The notes below the pieces were generated by a model. The model was not told where the DNA came from and did not search any database. It worked only from the letters and a program-made list of their open reading frames with translations. A DNA stretch of 64,000 nucleotides from Limnothrix sp. CACIAM 69d (lineage in GTDB: Bacteria > Cyanobacteriota > Cyanobacteriia > CACIAM-69d): the NCBI GenBank assembly GCA_001913845.2, contig MKGP02000053.1, positions 62,001 through 126,000 on the forward strand, in the 5' to 3' direction. Position numbers and translations under genes: made by a program. Positions 51,906-63,332 of the stretch are shown in pieces. Within the stretch, counting starts at the first letter, position 1. Every line of letters starts with the position of its first letter.

Positions 51906-52763
51906 ATGTCGTTTCCATCCCAGGATTACCAAATTGCCGTCATGGCCCACGGGGAGCTGTCGATCGCGATCGATTGGGCAAGGGCAGAGGGGTGGAATCC
52001 TGGGCTACATGACGCGGACTGTTTCTATGCAGCAGATCCCCAGGGATTTCTGGTGGGCAAGCTGGATCACCAACCGATCGCGACCATTTCCGCTGTCAAA
52101 TACGGCCATTCCTTTGGCTTCATTGGGTTTTACATTGTCCACCCAGACGCTCGGCATCAAGGCTATGGCATCCAAATTTGGCAGCGTGCCATAGAGATCC
52201 TGGAAGACCGAACGATCGGCTTAGATGGCGTGGTTGCCCAACAAGAGAATTACCAAAAATCAGGATTTACCTTTGCCCATCGCAATATCCGCTTTGCGGG
52301 CATCAGCGATCGGGCCGATCAACTCCACCCCGATCTTGTGCCTTTATCCACCATCCCCTTTGAGCAATTGAAACAGTGCGATCGTCGCTTTTTTCCTGAG
52401 CAACGCGAGCAATTTTTACGAGCTTGGATTGATCAGCCTCACGCTCAGTCCATGGGAATTCTGGAGGGCGATCGGCTCTGTGCCTATGGCGTGATTCGTG
52501 CGTGCCACACCGGCTACAAAATCGGCCCACTCAATGCTGAAACCCCAGACCTCGCCGATGCACTGATCCAAGCCTTGATGAGCACCATTCCATTGGGATC
52601 AACCTTCTATTTAGATGTACCTGAACCTAATACTCCGGCGATCGAACTAGTCCAGAAATACAAGATGCAGCCAGCTTTTGAAACTGCACGGATGTACCGA
52701 GGGTGCTCGCCGGAGCTGCCTTTGGGTCAGATATTTGGAATTACCAGTTTTGAGCTGGGATAA
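51906..52763 (+). CDS. GNAT family N-acetyltransferase, two-domain
   Basis: A 285-residue protein. The N-terminal GNAT domain has FLVGKLDHQPIATISAVKYG, FIGFYIVHPDARHQGYGIQIWQRAIEIL (acetyl-CoA-binding R/Q-x-x-G-x-G) and VAQQENYQKSGFTFAHRNIRF. A second domain (about 150-285) carries DRLCAYGVIRACHTGYKIGPLNAETPDLADALIQAL and resembles the C-terminal GNAT-like module of YitH-type proteins. The acceptor is unknown. It lies 60 bases after the RTX-trypsin stop, on the same strand. Confidence 0.88.
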   Translation: MSFPSQDYQIAVMAHGELSIAIDWARAEGWNPGLHDADCFYAADPQGFLVGKLDHQPIATISAVKYGHSFGFIGFYIVHPDARHQGYGIQIWQRAIEILEDRTIGLDGVVAQQENYQKSGFTFAHRNIRFAGISDRADQLHPDLVPLSTIPFEQLKQCDRRFFPEQREQFLRAWIDQPHAQSMGILEGDRLCAYGVIRACHTGYKIGPLNAETPDLADALIQALMSTIPLGSTFYLDVPEPNTPAIELVQKYKMQPAFETARMYRGCSPELPLGQIFGITSFELG

Positions 52764-53034
52764 CACTGGGCATCATGATTGAGAATCAACGCATAGCTTC
52801 CCGACTGACCAGATTTAGGACGGTCACCAACTTTGATTGAGATCGCCACCCCAAAATTATTGCGTCTCCCGGGATTATAAAATAGTAAAATATACAGAAA
52901 ACTATTTCGCTATAGAAATCTCTGTATCTTATGAGACCAGAAAAATGACTAATGTACTGAAATTTTAAAGATAGTTGAAAAAAACTCAAGGTGTTTCCTT
53001 GTCTATTCCTGTGTCTTTTTCTGGGTTTACTCCA

Positions 53035-56000
53035 ATGCTGACAGATTGTCAACTATCGGGTTATCAATTCATTGAAGAAATTTACCAAGGTTCCCGAACT
53101 GCTGTTTATCGTGGAATGCAACTACAGTCACAGCAGCCCGTTGTGATTAAAATTTTGCGATCGACTTATCCCAGTTTCGAGGAATTATTGCAGTTTCGGA
53201 ATCAATACACAATTTCCCAAGCCTTGGACATGCCAGGACTCGTCCGCTCCTATGCTCTGGCAGCCTATGGAAATAGCTATGCATTAATCATGGAAGACTT
53301 CGGAGGAATTTCTCTTCGTGAATATGCTCAAAATCAGCCATTGTCTTTGTATGAAATTCTGTCCATTGCTTTGCAACTGTCCGTAATTTTGGATTACTTG
53401 CATCAACAAAAAGTCATTCACAAAGATATTAAGCCGGCTAATATTTTGATTCATCCCTCCTCGGGAAAAATTAAATTAACTGACTTTAGCATTGCTTCCC
53501 TGTTGCCTCGCGAAGCCCAATGTCTTCAGAGTCCCACCAGTTTGGAAGGCACGTTGGCTTATCTGGCTCCTGAACAGACGGGGCGAATGAATCGCGGCAT
53601 TGACTACCGAAGCGATTTTTATGCTTTAGGTGTGAGTTTGTATGAGCTGCTGACCGGCCAACTTCCATTCCCCACCACTGATCCCATGGAGTTGGTGCAT
53701 TGCCACTTGGCAAGACAGCCGATCGCCCCTTCAGCCCTGAGTTCAGAAATTCCGCCCGTGGTTTCTGCGATTGTGCTGAAACTGATGGCTAAAAATGCTG
53801 AAGATCGCTACCAAAGTGCTCGTGGCCTGAGCCATGATTTGCAAATTTGCCTAGATCAACTACAAGCGCAAGAGGCGATTTCAGATTTTGAGCTGGGTAT
53901 CAGGGATCTCAGTGATCACTTCTTAATTCCTGAAAAGCTCTATGGTCGTGAATCAGAAGTGAAAACTCTGCTCGATGCGTTTGAGCGAGTTCAAGAAGGG
54001 AAAACTGAGTTGATGCTGGTTGCAGGATTTTCTGGGATTGGCAAAACAGCCGTCATCAACGAAATTCACAAACCCATTACGCGCCAAAAGGGATACTTTA
54101 TTAAAGGAAAATTTGATCAATTCAATCGTAATATTCCCCTGTCAGCCTTTGTCCAGGCGTTTCAAAGTCTGATTGGGCAGTTGCTCTCGGAATCTGACCA
54201 AAAATTGCAGGATTGGAAATCAAGAATCCTGGAAGCATTGGGCAACCAAGCGCAGGTTTTGCTGGAAGTGATTCCAGGACTAGAACGCATCATTGGCTCA
54301 CAGCCACCTGCACCGGAGTTGTCGGGAACGGCTGCTCAGAATCGCTTCAAGCTACTATTTCAAAAATTTATTCAAGTTTTTACGATCACTGAACATCCGC
54401 TCGTGATTTTTCTAGATGACTTGCAATGGGCAGATCCAGCCTCCTTGCAATTGCTAAAAGTCTTGATGGAAGATCAAGGATATTTATTGATACTGGGAGC
54501 CTATCGAGACAACGAAGTTGCAGCGGCTCATCCATTAATCTTGACCCTGCAAGAGTTACAAAAATCTCAAGCAACAGTTAATACGATTACGCTCCAACCA
54601 CTGACTATTCAACATTTAAACCATTTGATGGTTGACACCTTTCATTGTTTGCCTGATTTGGCACTGCCACTGACAAAACTGATCTATCAAAAAACACAGG
54701 GAAATCCCTTTTTTACAACACAATTCTTGAAGACGCTGCATGAAGAGGGTTACATCACCTTTAATGCCAGTCACTGCCATTGGGAATGCGATCTAGCCCA
54801 AATTAATATCCTCGCTTTAGCTGACGATGTGGTGGAGTTTATGGCGGTGCAACTGCAAAAACTACCCACTGCCACTCAGCAAAGCTTGCAGTTGGCGGCT
54901 TGCATTGGTAATCAGTTTGATCTAGAAACATTGGCAGTGATTGCAGAGCAGTCTTTGATGGAAGCGGCCGCCGCACTGTGGCGATCGCTTCAGGAAGGGA
55001 TGATTGTACCTGTGAACCAGGCTTATAAGCTCTTTCAAGCGTCAGTGACTGCCCAGGGCGATCGCACCTATGACTTGAACCCAACCTATCGATTTCTACA
55101 CGATCGAATTCAGCAAGCGGCCTATTCATTAATTGCGGAGACGGAGCGACCTGCTCTCCATTACCGAATTGGTCGGCTTTTGGTTCAGCACTTTACCCAC
55201 AGTGATCAAGAAGACCGAATTTTTGAAATTGTCAATCACCTCAATTTGGGTCGTCATTTAATTACTAATGATTTTGATCGGCGTGAGTTGGTTGGTTTGA
55301 ATTTACAAGCAGGTCGTAAAGCAATTACTTCGGCAGCCTACGGGGCCGCCTTGGATTATTTGAATCAGGGCATTGATTTGTTACCGAATGATGCTTGGCA
55401 GCAAGATTATGATCTGACGCTTGAGCTACACCAACAACGCCTAGAAGCGGCCTACTTTAACACGGAGTTTGAGCAGCTAAAAACTTGGGGTGAAGTGGTT
55501 TTGCAGCACAGCACTTCGGTGTTAGATCAAATTAAAGTCTATGAAACCCGAATGCTGGTTTTGCAGGCACAGAGTGAATTTGCACAAGTGATTGAGTTAG
55601 GGTTACAGGTTTTGCAACAACTGGGGATTGAATTTCCCTTGCAGCCAACACCCGCAGAAATTGATGCAGCTTACGAGCGATCGCGCCAGGCCTGGGAAGC
55701 TCAAGAGCCGTTGGGTTTGCTGGATTTGCCGCCGATGGAAGATCCAAAACTCTTAGCCGCCATGCAGATTTTGACAAACTTGTCGCACTCTGCATGTATG
55801 GCAGCTCCGGCTCTATTGCCACTCCTGATTTTTAAACAAATCGATCTTTCAATTCATCATGGAAACTGTGCAGTTTCTGTGGTTTCCTATGCGGATTATG
55901 GAATGGTTCTTTGCGGAATCATGAATGATATTCTCGCAGGATATCAATTTGCGCAGCTTTCGCTGGCACTTCTGGAAAAATTGCAAGCTAATGCGTTTAA

Positions 56001-58446
56001 AAGTCGAGTTTATCTGGTTGTAAATACCTTTGCCCGTCACTGGTGCGAGCCTTTGCAAGAGGTAACTCCATCTTTGTTGGAGGGCTGCCGCAGTGGCTTG
56101 GAAAGTGGCGATTGGGAATGTGTAGCTCTGAATTTATTTACCTATGCTAATCATCAATATTGGAGTGGGCGAGAGCTGCTGGGCTTAGCGGAGGAACTGC
56201 TGAGCCATGAAATTGTGATTGAGCAAGTGAAGCAGCAAGCAGCCTTGCGTGCTCATCAATCCTATCGACAAGCGGTTTTGAACCTCCTTGGCCAATCAAC
56301 TGTTCCCTCTCGCTTGCAGGGAGATGTTTTTGATCTGGAGCAATTGGCTCCCTCTCTCAAGGTGGGGAACGATCGAGCCTCTCTGTTCAGTGGCTACTTA
56401 CATCAAATCTTCCTTTATTACTTATTTGAAGAACATGAAGCAGCTACAGCGCTAATTCCAAGGGTTCAAGAGTACCAAGATGCAGGAATTGGCTTCTTTT
56501 TAATGTCTACTTGGGTGTTTTACCAAGCGTTGATCCAACTTCAACAGTATCCCTTGGCAACCTCATCCGAACAGGTCAAGATCCGAAATTTAGTGCAAGG
56601 GGCCCAAGATCGCCTCCATCAATGGGCGGTTTATGCACCCGAGAACCAAGCCCATCGTTGGCAACTGGTGGCGGCGGAAGTTAATCGGGTTTTGGGTCAA
56701 AAAACTGAGGCGATCGAGACCTATGACTGTGCGATCGCTGATGCTAAAAAAAGCGGGTTTTCCCATGAGGAAGCTCTGGCCAATGAGCTGGCAGCAAAGT
56801 TCTACCTCCAGTGGGGTAAAGAGAAGGTAGCCGCCGGTTACATGCAAGAGGCCTATTATGGCTATGCGCGTTGGGGTGCGAAGGCCAAAACTGCGGATTT
56901 GGAGCGACGCTATCCGCAGTTGCTGAGTCCAATTTTGCGCGCACCCATACCAGCTTTTAATCCTTTAGAAACGCTGGCAGCGGCTACGATTCCGCCAGCA
57001 CTTCGCACATCTGCAATTCACAACTCTCCAGGTCAGGTCAGCGGTACGCCCAGTTCTTCCTCTTCCGACGTGAATGAAATGTTGGATTTGGCGGCGGTGA
57101 TTCGCACGTCTCAGACCTTGGCCGGTACGATTCAGTTAGATGATTTGTTGCGGCAACTAACACAAATTGTTTTGCAATGTTCGGGTGGCGATCGCTGTGC
57201 GCTGGTGGTTGCCGGTGGCGAAGGTGATTGGCAGGTGCGAGCGATCGCCCGGCCAGAATCCGTGGAAGTCTGCACAGAACCTTTGGAAACTTGCCCTATT
57301 TTGCCGGTGCAGTTGGTGCAGTACGTGAAAAATACTGAGACAACGGTGGTGATTGATCAGGGCCAAACTAGCCTGCCCATCACAGATCGATATTTGATTC
57401 AGACCGCCCCTAAAAGTGTGTTGTGCTTGCCAATTTTGAGTCAATCGCAGTTGGTGGCGATTTTATATTTAGAAAATAGCGTGGTGGCCAATGTTTTTAC
57501 GAACGATCGTCTACTGGTCTTGAACTTTCTTTGTGCCCAGGCTGCGATTTCTCTGGAAAATTCACGCCTATATCACCAAGCCCAAACCTATGCCCACCAG
57601 CTTGAGCAGTCCCAATTACAGGTGGTGCAAAGCGAAAAAATGGCCTCATTGGGCAATCTGGTGGCTGGTGTGGCCCATGAAATTAATAACCCGATCGGCT
57701 TTTTAAATGGCAGTATCCAAAATCTTCAGGATTCCATTGGAGATTTGATGAGCCATCTGGGGCTTTACCAACAATATTATCCCAACCCTGAACCGGCGAT
57801 TGCAAGTCATGCGGAAGCGATCGAACTGGACTTTTTGAATGAAGATTTACCAACGCTTTTGCAGTCTATGCAGTTAGCAACCGATCGCATCAAGGGAATT
57901 AGCAATAGCTTGCGAACCTTCTCGAGGGCAGATACCCAATATAAGATTCAGGCTCATCTTCACGAAGGGATTGATAGTACGCTGCTGATTTTGAAGTATC
58001 GACTGAAGGCGAATGAGTATCGCCCGGCGATTCAAGTGATTCAAGACTATGGGAATTTGCCCCCGATCGATTGCTTTCCGGGGCAACTGAACCAGGTGTT
58101 TATGAATTTGCTGGCCAACGCGATCGATATGTTTGATGAGTTGGCCCAGGGGGCATCCTTTGAGCATTGGGTTGCCCATCCGCAACAAATTACAATCTGT
58201 ACCCAAGTTGTGGATCAACAGGTGCAAATTGCCATTCGGGATAATGGGAAAGGGATGAGCGAAGCGGTGCGATTGAATATTTTTGACCATGCCTTCACGA
58301 CAAAAGCCGTGGGCAAGGGAACGGGGTTGGGATTAGCGATCGCCCGTCAAATTGTTGTGGATAAACACGGGGGAAGTTTGGAGGCGCGATCAGAACTTGG
58401 GCAAGGCGCAGAGTTTCTGATCAGCTTGCCGATTCATGGGGATTAG
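53035..58446 (+). CDS. HstK-type hybrid Ser/Thr kinase - AAA ATPase - GAF - histidine kinase
   Basis: ATG 53035 gives 1803 residues; TTG 52975 is an alternative. Domains: a Ser/Thr kinase (about 8-270: [21 protein letters not shown] near 128, TDFS in place of [14 protein letters not shown]); an AAA/STAND-like ATPase (GFSGIGKTA near 331, [12 protein letters not shown]); about 700 residues of TPR-like helices; a GAF domain (about 1345-1500); and a histidine kinase with [21 protein letters not shown] (His about 1547), [20 protein letters not shown] and [15 protein letters not shown]. Similar Anabaena proteins (HstK family) link both kinase types to nitrogen or stress signalling. Ligand and response regulator are unknown. 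The DNA is lower in G+C than the neighbours. Confidence 0.92.
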   Translation: MLTDCQLSGYQFIEEIYQGSRTAVYRGMQLQSQQPVVIKILRSTYPSFEELLQFRNQYTISQALDMPGLVRSYALAAYGNSYALIMEDFGGISLREYAQNQPLSLYEILSIALQLSVILDYLHQQKVIHKDIKPANILIHPSSGKIKLTDFSIASLLPREAQCLQSPTSLEGTLAYLAPEQTGRMNRGIDYRSDFYALGVSLYELLTGQLPFPTTDPMELVHCHLARQPIAPSALSSEIPPVVSAIVLKLMAKNAEDRYQSARGLSHDLQICLDQLQAQEAISDFELGIRDLSDHFLIPEKLYGRESEVKTLLDAFERVQEGKTELMLVAGFSGIGKTAVINEIHKPITRQKGYFIKGKFDQFNRNIPLSAFVQAFQSLIGQLLSESDQKLQDWKSRILEALGNQAQVLLEVIPGLERIIGSQPPAPELSGTAAQNRFKLLFQKFIQVFTITEHPLVIFLDDLQWADPASLQLLKVLMEDQGYLLILGAYRDNEVAAAHPLILTLQELQKSQATVNTITLQPLTIQHLNHLMVDTFHCLPDLALPLTKLIYQKTQGNPFFTTQFLKTLHEEGYITFNASHCHWECDLAQINILALADDVVEFMAVQLQKLPTATQQSLQLAACIGNQFDLETLAVIAEQSLMEAAAALWRSLQEGMIVPVNQAYKLFQASVTAQGDRTYDLNPTYRFLHDRIQQAAYSLIAETERPALHYRIGRLLVQHFTHSDQEDRIFEIVNHLNLGRHLITNDFDRRELVGLNLQAGRKAITSAAYGAALDYLNQGIDLLPNDAWQQDYDLTLELHQQRLEAAYFNTEFEQLKTWGEVVLQHSTSVLDQIKVYETRMLVLQAQSEFAQVIELGLQVLQQLGIEFPLQPTPAEIDAAYERSRQAWEAQEPLGLLDLPPMEDPKLLAAMQILTNLSHSACMAAPALLPLLIFKQIDLSIHHGNCAVSVVSYADYGMVLCGIMNDILAGYQFAQLSLALLEKLQANAFKSRVYLVVNTFARHWCEPLQEVTPSLLEGCRSGLESGDWECVALNLFTYANHQYWSGRELLGLAEELLSHEIVIEQVKQQAALRAHQSYRQAVLNLLGQSTVPSRLQGDVFDLEQLAPSLKVGNDRASLFSGYLHQIFLYYLFEEHEAATALIPRVQEYQDAGIGFFLMSTWVFYQALIQLQQYPLATSSEQVKIRNLVQGAQDRLHQWAVYAPENQAHRWQLVAAEVNRVLGQKTEAIETYDCAIADAKKSGFSHEEALANELAAKFYLQWGKEKVAAGYMQEAYYGYARWGAKAKTADLERRYPQLLSPILRAPIPAFNPLETLAAATIPPALRTSAIHNSPGQVSGTPSSSSSDVNEMLDLAAVIRTSQTLAGTIQLDDLLRQLTQIVLQCSGGDRCALVVAGGEGDWQVRAIARPESVEVCTEPLETCPILPVQLVQYVKNTETTVVIDQGQTSLPITDRYLIQTAPKSVLCLPILSQSQLVAILYLENSVVANVFTNDRLLVLNFLCAQAAISLENSRLYHQAQTYAHQLEQSQLQVVQSEKMASLGNLVAGVAHEINNPIGFLNGSIQNLQDSIGDLMSHLGLYQQYYPNPEPAIASHAEAIELDFLNEDLPTLLQSMQLATDRIKGISNSLRTFSRADTQYKIQAHLHEGIDSTLLILKYRLKANEYRPAIQVIQDYGNLPPIDCFPGQLNQVFMNLLANAIDMFDELAQGASFEHWVAHPQQITICTQVVDQQVQIAIRDNGKGMSEAVRLNIFDHAFTTKAVGKGTGLGLAIARQIVVDKHGGSLEARSELGQGAEFLISLPIHGD

Positions 58447-58478
58447 GCTGCGGGTCGGTGTCGGTTGGGCTGAGATGA

Positions 58479-59501
58479 TCAACGGCCCCAGCGGACGATG
58501 ACAGCCCCCCAGGACAAACCGGCCCCAAATCCGGCGAGCGCGAGGGTTTGGCCAGGCTGAATTCGCCCGTCACGAACCGCTTCATCAAGGGCGATCGGGA
58601 TCGAGGCGGCGGAGGTGTTGCCGTAACGCTCTAAGTTGCTGATGGTTTTTTCGTGGGGCAAACCAAGACGATCGGCCACCGCATCAATGATTCGTTGATT
58701 CGCTTGGTGCAACAGCAGCCAATCTACCTGCTCGATCGACCGTTCCGCCCGATGCAAGGCCTTCTCGATCGCCTCGGGAACCCGTTTAACGGCAAAACGA
58801 TAGACTTCCTGACCGTTCATGGTAATCGGCTGAAAATTGCCTTGACCCACCACGGTTCCATTTTTCAGGGGCTGCTCGATCGCCTCCCCCGCCAGGTTCA
58901 ACACATGGTTCATGGAGCCATCGCTGCGTAGCTCAAACCCCAGCAAAGCATCGCTAGCGGTGGGTTGCTCCTGCAAGTCGATCGCCTGTAACACCACAGC
59001 CCCTGCCCCGTCGCCAAACAGGATGCAAGTGCCCCGATCGCTCCAGTTCACCCAGCGCGAAAGCACATCGGCCCCAATCAGCAGCACATTGCGATAAACA
59101 CCCGATCGCAAAAACTGAGCCGCCGTCACCAGGCCAAACGCGAACCCCGAGCAAGCTGCCGTCAAATCCATGGCCACCGCGTGGCTCGCCCCGATCGCCC
59201 CTTGGATGGCCCCAGCACTCCCGAACAAATCATCGGGCGTGGAGGTGGCCAGCAGAATCAAATCCAAATCAGCCGCCTGGAGATCCGCCATCGCCAACGC
59301 CCGCTGGGCAGCCTTTGCGGCCAACGGCGTGAGGGATTCCTGCGGTTGCGCCAAACGCCGTTGACGAATTCCCGTCCGCGTGGCAATCCACTCGTCGGAG
59401 GTTTCAACCAACTGCTCTAGGGCGAGGTTGTCTAAAATTCCATCCGGCAAAGCTGAACCGCTGCCAATGAGGGCGATTCCAAAGGGCGATCGCGTTTGCA
59501 T
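58479..59501 (-). CDS. fabH: Beta-ketoacyl-ACP synthase III (FabH)
   Basis: A 340-residue FabH with catalytic Cys117 in MDLTAACSGFAFGL, His in LLLHQANQRIIDAVADRLG and Asn in RYGNTSAASIPIALDEAV, plus SDEWIATRTGIRQRR at the N-terminus. It condenses acetyl-CoA with malonyl-ACP to start fatty acid synthesis. Its ATG shares one base with the plsX stop (TAATG at 59503-59499 on the minus strand), so the two are translationally coupled, the common plsX-fabH arrangement. Confidence 0.97.
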   Translation of the reverse strand: MQTRSPFGIALIGSGSALPDGILDNLALEQLVETSDEWIATRTGIRQRRLAQPQESLTPLAAKAAQRALAMADLQAADLDLILLATSTPDDLFGSAGAIQGAIGASHAVAMDLTAACSGFAFGLVTAAQFLRSGVYRNVLLIGADVLSRWVNWSDRGTCILFGDGAGAVVLQAIDLQEQPTASDALLGFELRSDGSMNHVLNLAGEAIEQPLKNGTVVGQGNFQPITMNGQEVYRFAVKRVPEAIEKALHRAERSIEQVDWLLLHQANQRIIDAVADRLGLPHEKTISNLERYGNTSAASIPIALDEAVRDGRIQPGQTLALAGFGAGLSWGAVIVRWGR

Positions 59502-60538
59502 TAATTCTCCGAAGCAACAGCCTGCTGCACGCTTTGTTGATACTGGGCTTGGATTCGCTCAATCACACGAGATTCCACAGCCGCCTTGGCGAGGCGGATG
59601 GCCCCAAAGGCTGAAGGGGCCCGCGAGCTGCCATGGCCAATAATGCAAACTCCGTTCACGCCCAGCAACAAACCGCCCCCATGCTCCGCATGATCGACCC
59701 GTTGCTTAATACGCTTCAGGTTGTGCTTCAACACCGTGACCCCAATCTTGCCGCGTGTGCCTTTGGGTAGCTCTTCCTTCACCACCTGAAGCATGGCGCT
59801 GCCCACGGCCTCTGCGAACTTCAGCAGTACATTGCCCACAAAGCCATCACAGACAGCCACATCGAACTGACCCGAGAGGATATCGCGCCCTTCGGCATTG
59901 CCCGCAAAGTGAATGGCGGGATTTTCCGACAGCAACTGATGGGCCCGCAGGGCCAATTCATTACCCTTACATTCCTCTTCGCCAATGTTGACCAAGCCCA
60001 CGTTGGGCCGTTCCACTCCCAAAACATGTTGGCTGTAGATGGAACCCATCACGGCAAACTGTTCTAGGAATTTGGGGCGACAGTCCACGTTGGCCCCCAC
60101 ATCCAAAAGCAAAACATGCTTGCCATTGACCTGGGTTGGCAGCACAGCCCCGATCGCGGGGCGTTCAATACCCGGAATTCGTCCTAACCGCAGCAGGGCC
60201 GCCGCCATGGACGCGCCCGAGTGCCCCGCCGAAACCACAGCATCGGCTCGGCCTTCCTTGACCAGATTCGTGGCTACATTGATGGAAGAATTGGGTTTGC
60301 GGCGCAGGGCGGTTAATGGCTCTTCGTCCATCTCCACCACACCATCGGCGGGCACAATTTCGAGGTTTGAACCAGCATTGTGCTCTTTCAGGCAAGCCTC
60401 GATTTTGTGGGGATCACCGACTAGCAGAACCTTAACCCCCAGTTCTTCGCTGGCGCGCACGGCTCCGGCGACGATTTCTTCGGGGGCATAGTCGCCGCCC
60501 ATTGCGTCAATTGCGATTCGATCCCCAGTTGACCCCAT
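59501..60538 (-). CDS. plsX: Phosphate acyltransferase PlsX
   Basis: ATG 60538 (MGSTGDRIAIDAMGGDYAPEEIVAGAV) gives 345 residues, the normal length; the frame is open to 60619, but the extra part is not conserved-looking. Motifs: AVVSAGHSGASMAAALLRLGRIPGIERPAIGAVLP, LLLDVGANVDCRP, GLVNIGEEECKGNE, VAVCDGFVGNVLLKFAEAVG and GGGLLLGVNGVCIIGHGSSRA. PlsX makes acyl-phosphate from acyl-ACP for PlsY in phospholipid synthesis. First gene of the plsX-fabH operon. Confidence 0.97.
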   Translation of the reverse strand: MGSTGDRIAIDAMGGDYAPEEIVAGAVRASEELGVKVLLVGDPHKIEACLKEHNAGSNLEIVPADGVVEMDEEPLTALRRKPNSSINVATNLVKEGRADAVVSAGHSGASMAAALLRLGRIPGIERPAIGAVLPTQVNGKHVLLLDVGANVDCRPKFLEQFAVMGSIYSQHVLGVERPNVGLVNIGEEECKGNELALRAHQLLSENPAIHFAGNAEGRDILSGQFDVAVCDGFVGNVLLKFAEAVGSAMLQVVKEELPKGTRGKIGVTVLKHNLKRIKQRVDHAEHGGGLLLGVNGVCIIGHGSSRAPSAFGAIRLAKAAVESRVIERIQAQYQQSVQQAVASEN

Positions 60539-61478
60539 AGAAGCCGAACACGGTAGAAGTCTCCCAAATTTTACCAGACAGGGTGCAAATGGCTGTCGTT
60601 TGGCAATTGGGTTTGGCAATTAGGTCGAATCACTGGGCTTGGCAATTGGGTTTGGCGGCTTTCGGGGGAGCGGCCGATGGCTGTTGAGGAATGGTGAACC
60701 CCGTGGGCCGATGCAACCGAGACTCCGGCCCTAAGTTAGAGTTAAGTTCGGGGCCGATCATCGCTTTAGCTTGGGGTTGTTGGCCGCCAAACACTTAGCA
60801 CAGCAAGGTTAGATGAGCACAGCCCTGTGGCCGGTTGTTTGTGGTTCGGGATCGGCTGCCTGCGCTTGCAGCCTAGATTTGCGGTCTACGATTTGCGGTT
60901 CTAAGATCGGTTGTCTTCATCCATCCGTTTAATCAATGCCGATCGAGCCACAGCCAAGGGGTAATGGGGCGATCGCCCTTGATGAAACTGGTTGCATCTC
61001 CGGTGATCCCCTGTGATCGATCAAGAGAAGATGGCTCGCCATCAACTGCATGAGTGATTTCATGACCGATCATGCGTGATGCACTGGGGGAATCGATCGG
61101 GACTCAGATCAACGACTGATTGACCCATCATCGATCACAATCAATTTGAGATTCACAGTCCACTTGATCAGTACCCATTGATGAGACTGATCAGGCCGAT
61201 CACGTTAACTGATCGCTACTGCGCCAATCCATTAAATCCAGTGACTGGGTGAGGGCGATCGGGAGAATCGGGGCGATCGAGGGTGGTCAAGGTGATCGGA
61301 AGGTGATCCAATCGACGGCGATCAAGGCGATCAAATTAATGAAATCGATTGATCTAGAGCCATCTGCATGGCGATCAGGCGATCGATGACATTAATGAAA
61401 TCTGCAATGAAATCCGCAACCCCAATGCTCAAATATCTTGCGCAATCTACTGTCTGAGCCTGTCGGTGGCCAGGATGC
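60539..61478. other. GATC-rich intergenic region
   Basis: About 940 bases with no supported gene. From about 60905 to 61390 GATC occurs roughly 23 times in under 500 bases, mostly outside the HIP1 octamer (TTGATCAG, CTGATCAG, GTGATCGATC). TTGGCAATTGGGTTTGGC-like units repeat at 60601-60655. Promoters of plsX and of the GGDEF-like gene must lie at its two ends. Confidence 0.5.
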
Positions 61479-63332
61479 ATGGAAATTGAAGCGGCTGTTC
61501 AACGAACCTTTGCCACAGGCTCAGCGTCTGGATCGGTGGCGGAAGCGGCACGGCGCTGGATGGCTCTGCCCGATAGTGCTGCCCGATCGAGTTGTTTGCT
61601 GGTTCTCGAAAGCAATCAGCTTAAGGGTGTGGTCTTGCCTCGGGATCTCTTGCGGGCCCTGGCCACTCAGCCCACACGGCTGTTGGGAACCATTGCCCAG
61701 GCCGTCCAACCAATCTTGCTCAAGGACTTGGGGCAATGGATTGGCACCATTGAGGGCCTCCGAACCCTGTTGGATCTGTTCACCCGCCAAGGCCTCGATA
61801 TTTTGCCCGTGGTGGATGGGGGACTGCGGCCCCTAGGGGTGTTGCCGTTGATGGTTGTTTCCCAAGAACTGATTTTGCGCTTGCAACAACAGGCCGATCA
61901 CCGTGACCTGGCCGAGCAGCAACTAATGACTGCCTATGCCGAAATGCGGGGCATGTTGGAAGCCCTGCCGGATCTGGTGCTGGAGCTGTCAACGGAGCAG
62001 GCCCATGTGCGGGTGATGCCCACCCAGTTGGCCCAGGTGTCAAATCATGGGGGTGAGCTAATTAATCAGATGGTGGAGATTCTGACGGATTCCACCCGAT
62101 CGGGCCCTTGGTTGGCCGCCGCGCGGGAAGCCATTCGGCAACAACGTTCCCTGTCCTTGGAATATTCCCTGCGGCTGGGAGAACAGGAGGCTTGGTTTAT
62201 TGCCAACATTGCCCCCACCTCCCACAGCAGCGTGATTTGGGTGGCGCGTGATATCAGCGATCGCAAACGGGCCGAGCGGGCCCTGGCCGAAGCCAATGTC
62301 CAGCTCAAGGCTTGGATTGATACCCTAGAGCGCCGTAACCAGGAGTTGAAACTGCTGGGCGATCTCAGCGGCCTGCTGCAAACTTGCCTGAGCATCGCTG
62401 AGGCGGGCCGCGCCTTGCCCAGTGTGTTGATGGCTTTGTTTCCGCGCTGTAGTGGAGGGGTGTTTTTATACGACGACAGCAAGGGCGTATTTTCCCTGAT
62501 CAGCCAGTGGGGCGATAGTTTCTCCAGCCAATCGACCTTTGCCTTTCGCCATTGCTGGGCCCTGCGGCGTGGGCGATCGCACCGGGTGGAAGCGGGGCCG
62601 CAAAACCTGCGCTGTCAGCACGCCTTTGAGGGGTTCATTGGCGAATCTCTCTGTATGCCTTTGGTGGGGCGGGGGCAAACCTTGGGGCTGCTGCACCTTT
62701 GCACCCAGCCCAATCAGCGTCTGATTTCTGAATACCAACCCATGGCCACGGCCGTGGCGGAGCACTTGGGCTTGGCCTTGTCTGATATGCAATCGCGCCA
62801 GAAACATAACCTGGTGACGCTTCAAGATGAGGATGCGCAACTGTTTAATCGGCAATATTTAGAGCAGCGGCTTCAGCGCGACTTGTTAAATATGGCCCGT
62901 GCCCAGCAACCCTTGAGTTTGTTGGCGATCGCCCTGGATGGGTTGGCTGTGGCGGAGCGTCTTTCGGGCCAAGATACCAGCCGATACTTGTTGCAACGGG
63001 TGGTGATGCGGTTGCGCAACCATATCTCTGAGTTGGAAGCCCTGGGGCGCTACGGCAAATATGACTTGGTGCTGTTGCTGCCCAACACGGAGATTGAGGA
63101 AGCCTGTCGCCGAGCGGAGCGGTTGCGCCAACTGTTGTCGTCGTTGGATGCGTCCCTGCTGGAGTTTGCGCCCCAAGGAATTGGCGTGGCGATCGGGATT
63201 GCCAGTTTCCCAGACCATGGCCGCACGGCGGCTGAGTTATTGCACCGGGCAGACGTGGCCCTGTATCGGGCCCGATCGGGCAAGGGTAACGGCATTGTGC
63301 CCTATAGCTTGCCCGACAGCGATCGCGCCTAA
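61479..63332 (+). CDS. CBS-PAS-GAF protein with degenerate GGDEF domain
   Basis: A 617-residue signalling protein: a CBS-pair-like N-terminus (CLLVLESNQLKGVVLPRDLLRAL...LDILPVVDGGLRPLGVLPL, about 38-130), a short coiled coil, a PAS-like domain (MLEALPDLVLELS to WVARDISDRKRAERALAEA, about 165-275), a GAF-like domain (about 300-440: CSGGVFLYDD, CMPLVGRGQTLGLLHLC) and a C-terminal GGDEF fold (YLEQRLQRDLLNMARAQQPLSLLAIALDGLAVAERL; GIASFPDHGRTAAELLHRADVALYRARSGKGNG). The signature RYGGDEF is replaced by RYGKYDL (524-530), so diguanylate cyclase activity is unlikely and it may be a GTP- or c-di-GMP-sensing relic. ATG 61479 is the best start. Confidence 0.85.
   Translation: MEIEAAVQRTFATGSASGSVAEAARRWMALPDSAARSSCLLVLESNQLKGVVLPRDLLRALATQPTRLLGTIAQAVQPILLKDLGQWIGTIEGLRTLLDLFTRQGLDILPVVDGGLRPLGVLPLMVVSQELILRLQQQADHRDLAEQQLMTAYAEMRGMLEALPDLVLELSTEQAHVRVMPTQLAQVSNHGGELINQMVEILTDSTRSGPWLAAAREAIRQQRSLSLEYSLRLGEQEAWFIANIAPTSHSSVIWVARDISDRKRAERALAEANVQLKAWIDTLERRNQELKLLGDLSGLLQTCLSIAEAGRALPSVLMALFPRCSGGVFLYDDSKGVFSLISQWGDSFSSQSTFAFRHCWALRRGRSHRVEAGPQNLRCQHAFEGFIGESLCMPLVGRGQTLGLLHLCTQPNQRLISEYQPMATAVAEHLGLALSDMQSRQKHNLVTLQDEDAQLFNRQYLEQRLQRDLLNMARAQQPLSLLAIALDGLAVAERLSGQDTSRYLLQRVVMRLRNHISELEALGRYGKYDLVLLLPNTEIEEACRRAERLRQLLSSLDASLLEFAPQGIGVAIGIASFPDHGRTAAELLHRADVALYRARSGKGNGIVPYSLPDSDRA

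Noticed and set aside
60905-61390. Chromosomal replication origin
   Set aside because: GATC density is suggestive, but I see no cluster of TTTTCCACA-like DnaA boxes and no dnaA or dnaN nearby.
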